The notes: generated by a model not told the origin, from the sequence alone. A stretch of 64,000 nt of DNA from Streptomyces tailanensis (GCF_008386495.1 NZ_VTHJ01000016.1:84307-148306), one strand, 5' to 3'; shown: positions 25,138 to 36,804, counted from the first letter of the stretch. Made by a program: numbers and translations.

Positions 25138-27435
25138 ATGTACCACGCAATCGACGCGAGCATGATCCGCACATCAGTCTTCCCGCTGGCCGCGACGCTT
25201 CCTCCTTGGCCCGACCTGGATGGGGAAACCCCCGCCGACGTCGAACGCCGACGCGACTGGATCGCCCAGGTCTGGGCGGACGACACCCGGGCTGCGGCCA
25301 TCGAGTTCGCCGCGCCGCTGATCGCCGCCGCCATCCGCGACGTGCTCAGCGGAGAGCGGCAACGGCCGCGCTCCGTCCGGCGCACCGCGGCCTCGCTCGC
25401 CCGCTACCTGCTGCGCATGCAGCACCGCGCCACACCGTTCGGGCTGTTCGCCGGCCCCGCCCCCGTGAGCATCGGCCGCACCGCTCGGGTGAAATGGGGG
25501 AAGGAGCACCGTGCTTTCGCCCGGGCCGATGCCGAGTGGTTGAACGCCGCCATCACCGCCTTGGAAGGCAACCGCGAGGTGCTGCGGCGCCTGCCCGTGA
25601 TGGCAGATCCGACCTGCACGGTACGAGGCACTCGGGTGGCAGTACCGCACCAGTCCGGCACGAATGGCCCCACCGACACCACACTGCGACGAACCCGAGC
25701 CGTGGAAGCGGTGCTTACCTTGGCCCGTACGCCGATCACGGTGGGCGACCTCGTGGCCAAACTCCACGGCGACTCCCCAGATACGCCGACTGCGGTGATC
25801 GAGGACATGTTGTCCAGCCTCGTCGCCCATCGCGTCCTGCTGACGAGCCTCCACGCCCCCATGACGTGCGACGACGCGCTCGGACATCTCATCGCGCAGC
25901 TCGACGCCACGGGTGCCGACGCCACATCAGGTGGGGCGGAGACAGCCGAGGAGCTGCGAAAGATCCACCAGCTCCTCACCCTGCACGACATCGCTGCCCA
26001 GGATGAGCAGCAAGCCCTGCGCGTCCAGGCGGCTGCGCGAATGAACACCCTCACCGACGCCACCACCCACACCCTGGTCGTGAACGTGCGTCCCGACTGC
26101 GACATCATCTTGCCGACAGCGGTCGCGCGGGAGGCGGAGCGTGCCCTGGAAGTCATGTCCCGCATCTCGCCGTACCCGAACGGCTCTCCGGCGTGGCAGG
26201 ACTACCGTGCACGGTTCCTGGAGCGCTACAGCATGGGCGCGATCGTCCCCCTGCGCGACCTGACCGACCCGGACACCGGCCTCGGCTTCCCCGTCGGCTA
26301 CCGGGGCACGGTCCTGAAGCGGCCGGTGCTGGCCACGACCCGCCGCGACGAACATCTCCTCGCCCTCGCCCAGTCGGCGGCCCTCAATGATCGGCGCGAA
26401 GTCGTCCTCACCGAGGAGGACATCGAGGCCATGTCACTCGGGGAACCCACGCAAGTACCCGCGCACGTCGAACTGTGCTTCACCGTGCTGTCGCCCTCAC
26501 TGGAGGACCTGGAGCACGGCCGGTTCGATCTGGTCACCGCTGGTCTGTCTCTCGCGGCCGGCACCACGACGGGCCGTTTCCTGACGATGCTGGATCAGTC
26601 GGACCGCGACCGGATGACTGCCTTGTACGCCGCCCTGCCAACGCTGGCCGCCGGAGCCGTGCGCGGGCAGGTGTCCAGCCCACCCCTGCGCATCCCGACC
26701 CGCAACGTCGGCCGCGCTCCAGCCGTCGTCCCGCACGTCCTCTCGGTCGGCGAGTACAACCCGGACGCCACGCTCGACCTGGACGACCTCGGCGTCATCG
26801 CCGACTCCCGACGCCTCTACCTGCTCTCCCTCTCCACCGGACAGCTCATCGAGCCCTCGGTCATGAACGCCGTGGAACTCAGCAGCGCCACCCACCCCCT
26901 CGTCCGCTTCGTCACTGAACTGCACCGCTCCCACACCGCCATACTCACCCCCTTCGCCTGGGGTGCCGCGGCCCGGCTGCCGTTCCTGCCCGAAGTCCGC
27001 GCCGGCCGCACCATCCTGTCCGCCGCCTGCTGGCGGCTGAACGCACGCGACCTCTCCGACGACAGTCGCGACTGGATGTTCCGTTTCACCGACTGGCGCA
27101 TCCGCTACGGCGTGCCTCGCACCGTGTACGTCGGGGGCAACGACCAACGGCTCCGCCTCGACCTCGACATCAGCGCCCACCGCCAACTCCTGCGCGCCGA
27201 ACTGGACCGCCACGGAACGGTGACCGTGCACGAAGCGCCCGACGAGGCGGCCTTCGGCTGGGTCGGCCGCGCCCACGAAATCACCGTGTCCTTCGCTTCC
27301 GACCAACCGCCTTCCCTCGCGCCGATCAACCGCACGGCAACCGTCGTCCGCCACGACTCAAGCCGCCTGCCCGGCGCCGGCGAGTGGGCCTACCTGAAGC
27401 TGTACGGCAACGCCGACCGGGCACCGAACTGCTGA
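25138..27435 (+). CDS. Lantibiotic dehydratase (LanB), N-terminal glutamylation domain; C-terminus frameshifted
   Basis: 765 residues from ATG at 25138. Contains the tRNA-Glu-dependent Lant_dehydr_N region: RYLLRMQHRATPFGLFAG, the RFLERYSMGAIVPL block, and the WRIRYGVPRTVYV segment near the end. The frame stops at 27433-27435 just after EWAYLKLYGNADR, which is the normal junction into the SpaB_C elimination domain. That domain continues in the neighbouring frame, so this is a broken full-length LanB (about 1,010 residues expected) rather than a naturally short one. Glutamylation of Ser/Thr might persist; glutamate elimination would not unless the second part is expressed. Confidence 0.9.
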   Translation: MYHAIDASMIRTSVFPLAATLPPWPDLDGETPADVERRRDWIAQVWADDTRAAAIEFAAPLIAAAIRDVLSGERQRPRSVRRTAASLARYLLRMQHRATPFGLFAGPAPVSIGRTARVKWGKEHRAFARADAEWLNAAITALEGNREVLRRLPVMADPTCTVRGTRVAVPHQSGTNGPTDTTLRRTRAVEAVLTLARTPITVGDLVAKLHGDSPDTPTAVIEDMLSSLVAHRVLLTSLHAPMTCDDALGHLIAQLDATGADATSGGAETAEELRKIHQLLTLHDIAAQDEQQALRVQAAARMNTLTDATTHTLVVNVRPDCDIILPTAVAREAERALEVMSRISPYPNGSPAWQDYRARFLERYSMGAIVPLRDLTDPDTGLGFPVGYRGTVLKRPVLATTRRDEHLLALAQSAALNDRREVVLTEEDIEAMSLGEPTQVPAHVELCFTVLSPSLEDLEHGRFDLVTAGLSLAAGTTTGRFLTMLDQSDRDRMTALYAALPTLAAGAVRGQVSSPPLRIPTRNVGRAPAVVPHVLSVGEYNPDATLDLDDLGVIADSRRLYLLSLSTGQLIEPSVMNAVELSSATHPLVRFVTELHRSHTAILTPFAWGAAARLPFLPEVRAGRTILSAACWRLNARDLSDDSRDWMFRFTDWRIRYGVPRTVYVGGNDQRLRLDLDISAHRQLLRAELDRHGTVTVHEAPDEAAFGWVGRAHEITVSFASDQPPSLAPINRTATVVRHDSSRLPGAGEWAYLKLYGNADRAPNC

Positions 27436-28183
27436 CCTCGCACCTCCCGAGTCTCCTCCACGACTGGGACGCCGACGCACCGACGTGGTGGTTCACCCGC
27501 TACAACGACCCCGACAGCCACCTCCGGCTGCGACTCCGCCTCCCGAACCCGAACGCCTTCGGCGAAGCGGCACAGCACGTCGCCGCCTGGGCGAACGCAC
27601 TACGTGCCGAGGGCCTGCTCCAACGCGTGCAGTGGGACACCGACGAGCCGGAAACCGGACGCTACGGCACCGGCCCCACCTGGACGCCGCCGAACAAGTC
27701 TTCGCCGCAGACTCCGCCGCCGCCCTCGCACAGATGGCCCTCCCCATCCCCGAGAGCCTCCGGCCCGCCGTCACCGCCAGCAGCTTCGTCAACATCGCCG
27801 ACGCCTTCCTCGGCTCCCCAGCGGACGGACGGGCATGGCTTACGACGAATCTCCTGAAGAACGACGGCGAAGCCACCACCCGCGACGTACTCTCCGCAGC
27901 CGTACGCCTCTCTTCCCAGGGCCCCGACCACCCGGCCCTGCGAGCCTTGCCCAACGGTGAGCACGTCGTGACAACGTGGGCCCTGCGCCGCACCGCCCTG
28001 ACGGCCTACCGCCAGGCTCTCGAAGCGCACGGTGCCGACCCCGCCGCGGTTCTGCCGTCCCTCCTGCACATGCACCACAACCGGGCCGCCGGCATCGCCC
28101 CCGACAGCGAAGCCATCTGCCGCCGCCTGGCCCGCGCCGCCGCCCTTTCCTGGACCGCAAGAGAAGAAGGAGCCCTGCGGTGA
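27413..28183 (+). pseudogene. LanB C-terminal elimination (SpaB_C) domain, two frameshifts
   Basis: Continues LanB in two further frames. From about 27413 the frame beginning TELLTSHLPSLLHDWDAD reads WWFTRYNDPDSHLRLRLRL (the conserved FxRYxDPxxHLRLR motif) to about 27680. There the frame changes again to LDAAEQVFAADS and runs to TGA at 28181-28183. Both changes are those expected from loss of one base (around 27408 and in CCCCACCTGG near 27680). No start or ribosome site exists for either part. Gene decay or two assembly errors; the reading of the domain itself is secure. Confidence 0.85.
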
Positions 28184-29328
28184 CCACCGCTCCGCCCGCC
28201 CCGGACACGGACGCCACACTCCGGCAGTCCCTCGCCCGAGGCTCCCTCGGCATCGCCCTGCTCCACGTCGAACGCGCTCGCCAGGGCACCGGATCCTGGC
28301 AGACCGTCCATCAGCAACTCGCCGACATCGGCCCGCTCCTGGACGGCAACGAGACCGGCCTGTTCCTCGGCGCGCCTGCGATGACGTACGTGCTGCACTG
28401 GACCACCGTCGACAGCAACCGGTACACCGGCGCCCTGCAAACGCTCGACCGCATCGTTGCCGCCCACATCCGACGCCGACTGACAGCAGCACACGCCCGC
28501 ATCGACCGCGGCGAGCCGACCACCTTTGCCGAATACGACCTCCTGCGCGGCCTGACCGGCCTCGGCGCCCTCCTCCTACGCCGCGCCCCTGAGGGTGACG
28601 AGCTCAAGGGCGTGCTGGAGTACCTGGTGCGCCTGACCGAGCCGCTCCACACCGCCGACGGGCGACCCCGCCTGGGCTGGTGGATGAGCCACAGCCGCGT
28701 CAACCTCAGTGCTCCCACCCCCGGCGGCCACGCCAACGCCAGCCTGGCCCACGGCATCACCGGCCCGCTCGCCCTCCTCGCACTCGCCAAACTCCGCGGC
28801 ATCACCGTGCCCGGCCACGAGAAGGCGATGCTGCGGATCTGCCGCTGGCTGGACCAGATACGAGTGAACGACCACCGAGGCACCCGCTGGCCGCGCTGGA
28901 TCACCGAAACCACCACCGTGCCCCCGCACCTGGCCGCCCCCTCCTGGTGCTACGGCACCCCCGGCCTGGCCCGCGCCCAACAACTCGCCGCCCTCGCCCT
29001 GAACGACCCCGACCGCAAACGCATGGCCGAACGAGCACTCCGCTACTGCCTCGCCGACCCCACCCAACTCGACCAACTCACCAGCCGCGGCCTGTGCCAC
29101 GGCCTCGGCGGCCTACTCCGCGTCGTCCAACGCGTCACCCAGGACGCCGGCGAACCACGCGCTTTCGTCCACCACCTGCCACAGCTCAGCGAGCGCTTCC
29201 TGACCACCGAACCTCCAGCCGAGACCGGCTTCCTCAACGGCTCGGTCGGCGCGACCCTCGCCTCCCAGAACATCCAGGAAGGCACCCTCCCAGCCAGCGA
29301 CTGGGACGCCTGCCTCCTCCTCATCTGA
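28180..29328 (+). CDS. Lanthionine synthetase C-family cyclase (LanC)
   Basis: 382 residues from GTG at 28180, overlapping the LanB stop as GTGA. Zinc ligands of LanC are present: Cys in SWCYGTPG and the Cys-His pair in GLCHGLGG; the GxxG-type barrel motifs AHGITGPLALLAL and GSVGATLA also fit. It catalyses Michael addition of cysteine thiols to dehydro-residues, forming the rings. Intact, unlike its dehydratase partner. Placed between LanB and the stand-alone SpaB_C-type gene. Confidence 0.95.
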   Translation: MTTAPPAPDTDATLRQSLARGSLGIALLHVERARQGTGSWQTVHQQLADIGPLLDGNETGLFLGAPAMTYVLHWTTVDSNRYTGALQTLDRIVAAHIRRRLTAAHARIDRGEPTTFAEYDLLRGLTGLGALLLRRAPEGDELKGVLEYLVRLTEPLHTADGRPRLGWWMSHSRVNLSAPTPGGHANASLAHGITGPLALLALAKLRGITVPGHEKAMLRICRWLDQIRVNDHRGTRWPRWITETTTVPPHLAAPSWCYGTPGLARAQQLAALALNDPDRKRMAERALRYCLADPTQLDQLTSRGLCHGLGGLLRVVQRVTQDAGEPRAFVHHLPQLSERFLTTEPPAETGFLNGSVGATLASQNIQEGTLPASDWDACLLLI

Positions 29329-29350
29329 CCCCGCCACCGGAAGGATCCGG

Positions 29351-30003
29351 ATGAACCTGCACGACAGCAGCACCATCGAGCAGGCCATCCTGGCCGTCCT
29401 CACCGGCACCCCGCTCACGGAAGCCGCCATGCAAGCGCAGACGTCGCCCGAGCATCTCGCCGAGGCCACCAAGCGCTACCGTGACGCCGGCCGGTCAGCA
29501 CTCGACCCCCAACTCGGCAGCTGGCACCAGGTAAACATCGAGTTCACCGACTACCCCACAGCGGAACGAACCTTCCGCGCCTATCCCCTGCCCGCCTTGC
29601 GCACCGGGCCGATCGGAGCATGGTGGGTTCGTGCGCAAGTGCCCCTGCTGGCGCCTACGCGTCCAGCCGGGGCCAGGTACGCAGATGAAGGACGCCATCG
29701 CACACCTCACCGAAGTACTCGACAGCGCCCTGTCCTTGGGCGTCGCCAAACGGTGGTGGACCTCCCTGTACGAGTCGGAAACGATCGCCTTCGGCGGCCC
29801 GTACGGTATGGCGCTCGCCCACATCCTGTTCCACACCGACAGCGTCGGAGTCCTCGACTACCACCAGCACCTGACCGACAGCGCCAGCGGGCTCCCCGGC
29901 CCCAAAGAGACCTCCCTCCTCGTCAGCACTCTGCTGGTGCGCGCCGCCGGGCTGGAGTGGGGCGAACAGGGAGACGTATGGGGGCAGGTCGAAGCACGAC
30001 GCC
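29351..30003 (+). pseudogene. Thiopeptide-type bacteriocin biosynthesis protein (stand-alone SpaB_C-like), frameshifted and truncated
   Basis: ATG at 29351, GGAAGG upstream. The first frame (MNLHDSSTIEQAILAVL... to GPIGAWW) matches the start of TIGR03891-type proteins. At about 29623 the frame shifts by one extra base in TGGTGGGTTC, and FVRKCPCWRLRVQPG through WWTSLYESETIAFGG and LLVRAAGLEWGEQGDVW continues in the next frame. The gene is then cut near 30003 by transposase sequence. Two independent lesions make loss of function very likely if the assembly is right. Confidence 0.82.
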
Positions 30004-31123
30004 CACGGCCGCCGAGACGGACGGTTCCGGGCGCTGCCTGGTGGTCCGCAACGGCCATCACCGGCCCCGCACCGTGACCACCGCCGCGGGTCCCGTCGAG
30101 GTCACGGCCCCGCGCGTGAACGACAAGCGGGTGGACGCGGCCACCGGCGAGCGGATGCGGTTCTCCTCGAAGATCCTGCCGCCGTGGTGCCGCAAGTCGC
30201 CCAAGGTCAGCGAGGTGCTGCCGCTGCTCTACCTGCACGGATTGTCTTCGGGGGACTTCGTGTCCGCGCTGGAGCAGTTCCTCGGCTCTGCGGCCGGTCT
30301 GTCGTCGGCCACCGTGACCCGGCTGACGAAGCAGTGGCAGGACGACCACGCCGCTTTCCAGCAGCGCGGCCTCGCCGAGTCCGACTACGTGTACGTGTGG
30401 GCGGACGGGGTGCACCCCAAGGTCCGGCTCGGGCAGGCGCACTCCTGCGTCCTGGTGCTGATGAGTGTGCGGCTGGACGGCACCAAGGAGCTGATCGCGC
30501 TGGCCGAGGGGCTGCGCGAGTCCACCGAGTCCTGGGCCGACCTGCTGCGGGACTGCCGCCGCCGGGGCATGCGTGACCCCGAGCTGGTCGTCGGGGACGG
30601 CGCGATGGGCCTGTGGAAGGCGCTGGCCGAGGTGTTCCCGGCCGCCCGCCATCAGCGGTGCTGGGTCCACAAGGCCCGCAATGTCACGAACGCCCTGCCG
30701 AAGTCCGCGCAGCCGGGCGCGACGAAGGCGATGCAGGAGATCTACAACGCCGAGGACCGCGCGCACGCGAAGAAGGCCATCGAGGCGTTCGCCAGGACCT
30801 ACGGGGCGAAGTGGCCCAAGGCCGTCGCGAAGATCACCGACGACGCCGAGGAGCTGCTGGCGTTCTACGACTTCCCGGCCGAGCGCTGGATCCACCTGCG
30901 GACCACGAACCCGATCGAGTCGACGTTCTCCACCGTCAAGCTCCGCACCAAGGTCACCCGCGGCGCAGGCAGCCCGGCCGCAGCCCTCGCGATGGTGTTC
31001 AAGCTCGTCGAATCCGCCCAGGCCCGCTGGCGCGCGGTCACCGAAGTCCACCTCGTCGCCCTGGTCCGCGCGGGCGCCACGTTCGAAAACGGCGTCCTCG
31101 TCGAACGCGAGGCGGCAGCATGA
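30004..31123 (+). pseudogene. IS256-family transposase, N-terminally truncated
   Basis: About 370 residues of an IS256/MuDR-type transposase, in frame with the broken lanthipeptide ORF. DDE residues are visible: Asp in WADGVHPKVRLG, Asp in VVGDGAMGLWKA, Glu in TTNPIESTF. Full proteins are about 420-450 residues, so the N-terminal DNA-binding part is missing. No left inverted repeat is recognisable at the junction near 30003. Its stop overlaps the GNAT start (ATGA). It interrupts the lanthipeptide cluster. Confidence 0.85.
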
Positions 31124-31695
31124 GCCGGCCCTCGCAGACACAGCCGGACAGCCCGCGGATGCGGCTGCACCCCTTGACCGAGACCAGGGCGCACCAGATC
31201 GAGCACTGGTTCGACCACCCCGAGGTCCAAAGACGCCTGGGCGGCCGGTTCTGGATCCACCGTCAGCTGCGGCTGATCAGCCAGCACCCCTGCACTACCT
31301 TCCGCGGCGCGATGGTGCTGCGCTCCCACGGGTGGATCGGCCTGGATCAGGCCGGGAGGCCGGTCGCGTTCATCTGCGGCGACGTCTATGACCGCTGGGT
31401 CCGCTACCACGGCGAGGGTCCCGAGGGCCCCATCCTGTCCGACGCCGACCCCCGGCTCGCCATGGGCCTGGCCTACCTGGTCGACCCCGACCGGTGGCGG
31501 CACGGATACGGCCGCTCCGCCCTCCAAGCCGTCCTCACCCACCCCGACGTCGGCGATGTCCAGACGTTCTTCTGCGGGATCGACGCCGACAACCACTCCA
31601 GTCGCAACTGCGCTGTATCCGCCGGCTTCACCCTCCCCGACCTCGAACCAGACCACGAAGGGATGCTCTACTACCGCAGCACCCGACCAAGTTGA
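31120..31695 (+). CDS. GNAT-family N-acetyltransferase coupled to the transposase gene
   Basis: 191 residues from ATG at 31120, overlapping the transposase stop by 4 bp. GNAT features: MRLHPLTETRAHQIEHWF, the acetyl-CoA loop region DPDRWRHGYGRSALQAVL and DADNHSSRNCAVSAGF. Intact. The ATGA coupling suggests it travelled with the element as a passenger rather than belonging to the lanthipeptide cluster, although acetyltransferases occur in such clusters too. Substrate unknown. Confidence 0.85.
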   Translation: MSRPSQTQPDSPRMRLHPLTETRAHQIEHWFDHPEVQRRLGGRFWIHRQLRLISQHPCTTFRGAMVLRSHGWIGLDQAGRPVAFICGDVYDRWVRYHGEGPEGPILSDADPRLAMGLAYLVDPDRWRHGYGRSALQAVLTHPDVGDVQTFFCGIDADNHSSRNCAVSAGFTLPDLEPDHEGMLYYRSTRPS

Positions 31696-31916
31696 CCACC
31701 GAGAACATGCTGATCCACAACTATTGACAATTACTCGCACAGCTGCGAGGGAAGGTGGCTCCAGGGATGGCTCGGCTTTCCGGGCCGTCCCTGGGTCTTC
31801 CGGGGCTGCTCGGCAGCGGCCGACGACTGATGACCGCTCAGGCGCCCGGGGGCACTGCCCTGACCAGCAAAGAACCCAGCTCGCCACAGCTCGGTCACAA
31901 GAGCCGGAAGAACCAG

Positions 31917-32168
31917 TCAGTGGTCGGCCTGCGTGTCACCAATCACGGCTCGTGTCCTCCTGTGGAGGGTGATCGCCCGGCGGGCAGCCTGAACCGCCAT
32001 GAGTGCGAGCCAAGTTCCCCCCAGGCAGGGCCCGAGAAGGCCCCACCAGTCCACTACCGGTTTCGCAAGCACTTCCACGACCCACCAGACGTCGTAGGCC
32101 ACGATGCCGGTCAGCACCACAGCCAGGAGAGCCGTCGTCCACCAGCGCTCGGGCCACCCCTTGTCCAC
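31917..32168 (-). CDS. Small two-helix membrane protein
   Basis: 83 residues from GTG at 32168 with GGGGG upstream; GTG at 32189 is an alternative. Two hydrophobic helices (WWTTALLAVVLTGIVAYDVWWVV and WWGLLGPCLGGTWLALMAVQAA) and a basic cytosolic tail. No family recognised. Coding is supported mainly by the amphipathic/hydrophobic pattern. Confidence 0.5.
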   Translation of the reverse strand: MDKGWPERWWTTALLAVVLTGIVAYDVWWVVEVLAKPVVDWWGLLGPCLGGTWLALMAVQAARRAITLHRRTRAVIGDTQADH

Positions 32169-32438
32169 GTTGCCCCCTGCCAGAATCACGCACCACTGCC
32201 GATGTCTCCCAGTGTGCCGTGCCCGTTGCGTGCCCGTTCAGGCGGGAGGCTGGGGGCCACGGTGAATCACGACTACAGCCGCGTTCTCTCAGCAAGCACT
32301 TGGCAGGCCGACAGGGACCCACACAGGCGATCTTCCGAACTGGCGGTCTGCCCACCGACCGCAACCACCACGGGCTGGTTGACCGGGTCATTGAGACTCC
32401 ATCGGCCTCTGTGCAGGAGTCGGTATCGTCCTCTTTTC

Positions 32439-32942
32439 ATGGAAGACCTGATACATGTGCCGCAGGGCGCATCCGACTCCGAGCGCACGTGGCGTGTCTC
32501 TCCGCTGGGGCGCGTCTTCTCGGTTGTCGTTGGGTTCGGTGTACTGGCCGCCATCGCTGCGGATCTCGACACCATGCTGCGTAACGGCGGTGTCTTCGTC
32601 CCAGTCGTGTTGTCGGCCGTCGCCGGCGCGTTCTTCGCGACTTCGTTCTGGACCTCTCTGACCCTGACCGATCACGAGGTCATCATTCGCAATCTGGGCT
32701 GGACGCGCACCGCGCCGCTGGCGACGGTCACCCGGGCGCAGGCCGGATACAGCGGCATCGAGATCGAGACCTCGGAGAGTCGGCACATGACGGCGATGGC
32801 TGTACAGAAGGCCAACCTGTCGGTGTGGCTGGGTCGACGTACGAGGGCAGACGAGGTCGCAGAGGCGATCCAGGAAGCAGCCGCTCGAGCCGTCGCCGGA
32901 CCGTCCGACGTTCGCTCCCGGGCGACCAACAACGACCGATGA
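32439..32942 (+). CDS. Membrane protein with bacterial PH-like domain
   Basis: 167 residues from ATG at 32439. Two transmembrane helices (VFSVVVGFGVLAAIAADL; VFVPVVLSAVAGAFFATSFW) are followed by a PH-like strand set, SLTLTDHEVIIRNLGWTRTAPLATVTRAQAG. Actinobacteria have many such small membrane proteins of unknown function. The C-terminal 20 residues are low-complexity. Confidence 0.7.
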   Translation: MEDLIHVPQGASDSERTWRVSPLGRVFSVVVGFGVLAAIAADLDTMLRNGGVFVPVVLSAVAGAFFATSFWTSLTLTDHEVIIRNLGWTRTAPLATVTRAQAGYSGIEIETSESRHMTAMAVQKANLSVWLGRRTRADEVAEAIQEAAARAVAGPSDVRSRATNNDR

Positions 32943-33101
32943 CATCGGCTCGGTCGCAGACCAACAGCAGCTGGGCCTGCCAGAACGCAGACCACAGCCT
33001 GTTCGGGACTCGCACGGGAGTGGCACTCCGGCTGCCGCATGGTCCGAAGCACCTGCGGATCCCTTCGCACCCGGTCGTCACCGGGCACGAAGGGATCCCG
33101 G

Positions 33102-34508
33102 TCAGCGGGCGGCGACGGCAGCGATGAGGCGCTGTTCGGCGTCCTCGCCCGCCGCCACCTTGGGCAGTCGCCACATGAAGAACGCGCCGGCCAGCCACCA
33201 CACGCCGACGATCGCCCACTCCGAGGGCCAGACGAGGGCCGCGGGCATGCCGGGCAGGTAGAGCACGCCGAGCCCCAGACTGAGCACCAGCGCGGCGACA
33301 CCGACAGCCGGTCCGGCCGGGGTACGGAAGGGGCGCTCCATGCCCGGCTCCCGGCGGCGCAGCACCAGGAAGGACAGCACGACGACGAGGTAGGCGACGA
33401 CGATGTTGATGCCGCCCGCGTCGACCAGCCAGACCAGCATCGGCCGTCCGAAGAACGGGGCCAGTACCGAGAGGGCGCCGATGAAGACCACGGCGTTCGC
33501 CGGGGTGCGGTACTTCGGGTGCATCTTGCCGAACCAGGCGGGGATCATGCGGGACTCGGCCATGGCGTACAGCAGTCGGCTGCCGCCGATGAGGAAGGCG
33601 TTCCAGCTCGTCAGGATGCCCGCGATGCCACCGATGACCAGGACGTTGCCCATGGCCTGGCTGTTCCACAGGGCGGTCATGGCGTCGGCGGCGGCGAGGT
33701 TGGACTCGGCGAGGGCCGAGGCGCTGAGACCAGAGCCCACGGTGAGCATGATCATGACGTACCACGCGGTCGCACAGAGCACGGAGATCACCAGAAGCCT
33801 GCCCACCTGGCGGTACGGGAGCTTGATCTCGCCGGCTGACTGCGGGATCACGTCGAAGCCCACGAAGAGGAACGGCACGGCGACCAGCACCGTGAAGATC
33901 CCGTCCATGCCTCCGCTGACCATCGGCTCCATGTTGTCGGCGGAACCGCCCTTGAGGGCTCCGACGAGCAGCGCGGCGCCCGCGCAGAGCAGGAACAGCA
34001 CCGCGATGGTCTGGAAGACCGCCGCGGGACGTATGCCGATGTAGTTCACGGCCGTGATCGCGATCGCGGCGATCACGCCGACGGCGACCCAGCTCGCGTA
34101 AACGTCGTAGTCGGCGATCGTCCACATGTGGCCCACGAGCATGTCGGGGAAGAGGTTGACCATGCTGTGCGGCAGCGCGACGGCCTCGAACGCGGCGACC
34201 GACACATAGCCGAGGACCATGGCCCAGGAGGCCAGGAAGGCACCCCGGCCACCGAGTGCCCGCAGCGCGTAGTGGTGCTCGCCGCCCGCGTGCGGCATGG
34301 CGGAGACCAGCTCCGCGTACGTCAGCCCGACGAGCGTGACGACCACGCCGCCGATGGTGATGGCGATCGCCGCGCCCACCGGCCCCGCGTCGCTGATGAA
34401 ACCGGAGGTGAGAACGATCCACCCGAAACCGATCATGGCCCCGAAGGCCAGTGCCAGAACGTCCCCTCTGCCGAGCACTCTGAGGAATCCGCCGTTGTTG
34501 TCCGTCAT
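33102..34508 (-). CDS. APC-superfamily amino-acid permease
   Basis: 468 residues from ATG at 34508; the longer ORF start at 34541 lacks support. Opens with the APC signature LRVLGRGDVLALAFGAMIGFGWIVLTSG, includes VPFLFVGFDVIPQSAGEIKLPYR (the TM6 region) and about 12 transmembrane helices. Imports an amino acid or amine with a cation; the substrate cannot be told. It stands alone in island 1 with 300 bp of upstream sequence for its promoter. Confidence 0.93.
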   Translation of the reverse strand: MTDNNGGFLRVLGRGDVLALAFGAMIGFGWIVLTSGFISDAGPVGAAIAITIGGVVVTLVGLTYAELVSAMPHAGGEHHYALRALGGRGAFLASWAMVLGYVSVAAFEAVALPHSMVNLFPDMLVGHMWTIADYDVYASWVAVGVIAAIAITAVNYIGIRPAAVFQTIAVLFLLCAGAALLVGALKGGSADNMEPMVSGGMDGIFTVLVAVPFLFVGFDVIPQSAGEIKLPYRQVGRLLVISVLCATAWYVMIMLTVGSGLSASALAESNLAAADAMTALWNSQAMGNVLVIGGIAGILTSWNAFLIGGSRLLYAMAESRMIPAWFGKMHPKYRTPANAVVFIGALSVLAPFFGRPMLVWLVDAGGINIVVAYLVVVLSFLVLRRREPGMERPFRTPAGPAVGVAALVLSLGLGVLYLPGMPAALVWPSEWAIVGVWWLAGAFFMWRLPKVAAGEDAEQRLIAAVAAR

Positions 34509-34821
34509 TCGCCGATCCTGCCCATCTGGGGGGTTTCTCAAGTCAGGAGAGACAGCAGTGGAGCGGACGTCAGGACATGAGCACCAGCATCAGGATGTAC
34601 AACTTTCATCGTGTACCTATCCAGATCGATGAAACCCCTGGTCAGCCGCTTGACTCCAGCAGGCGGGCCGCGCATCCGTAACCCCGGGGACCTATTCCCG
34701 TAACACGCGCGGCACTCGGCGATCCGGGCTCCACGACGTACCCGATCCGGCAGTGTCGGGTCGGAAAGCTGCCGCACACCGCACAAGCGGGTGCAGCCCG
34801 GCTGACGGCACGATTCCGCGC
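34509..34821. other. Intergenic region, 313 bp
   Basis: Divergent spacer between the APC permease and the gene at 34822. No coding potential found; it should hold two promoters. Confidence 0.6.
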
Positions 34822-36427
<1,606 letters not shown>

Positions 36428-36751
36428 CCGCCTCGGGCAGCCTACGACGGCAACGGCCCAGGACGCTGATTCCCAGGAGGATGAGCAGGGCTTCGAGGAC
36501 CGCGTGAGCCGACACCGTCGAGGGTCCATGTGCAGTCGCGACGGACACCCCGGGTCAGCCCGAGACACGATGCGGTCCGGTCGGTGCGAGCATCGTGCGC
36601 GCGTATGACTGGCTGCCGGCGGCGCCCGTGCCCACAGCGTGCCCATAAGAGCGGACAGCCACGGTCGACAGCGGCACGAACCGACGCGCGATTACACCAC
36701 GCACACGACATATGTGCACGTCAGAGCCATACGGTCCGCCCAAGCGCCGTC
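36428..36751. other. Right end of island 1, 324 bp without genes
   Basis: No gene supported. Contains CCCGTGCCCACAGCGTGCCC (36625-36644), a second pair of GTGCCC repeats that could be right-arm integrase sites. The last 32 bp before the att core resemble those before att copy C (ends in AAGCGCCGTC in both). Confidence 0.5.
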
Positions 36752-36797
36752 GCTTCCCAAGCTGAGAGCGCGAGTTCGATTCTCGTCACCCGCTCCA
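36752..36797 (+). repeat. att: att core copy B (island 1 / island 2 junction)
   Basis: 46 bp identical to the 3' half of tRNA-Gly, including the CCA. Not a full tRNA. It marks the right end of island 1 and the left end of island 2. Confidence 0.92.
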
Positions 36798-36804
36798 CGA
36801 AGAA

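Noticed and set aside
36752..36797. Second tRNA-Gly gene
   Set aside because: Only the anticodon-loop to CCA half is present; acceptor 5' strand and D-arm are missing. The same holds for 59069-59114.
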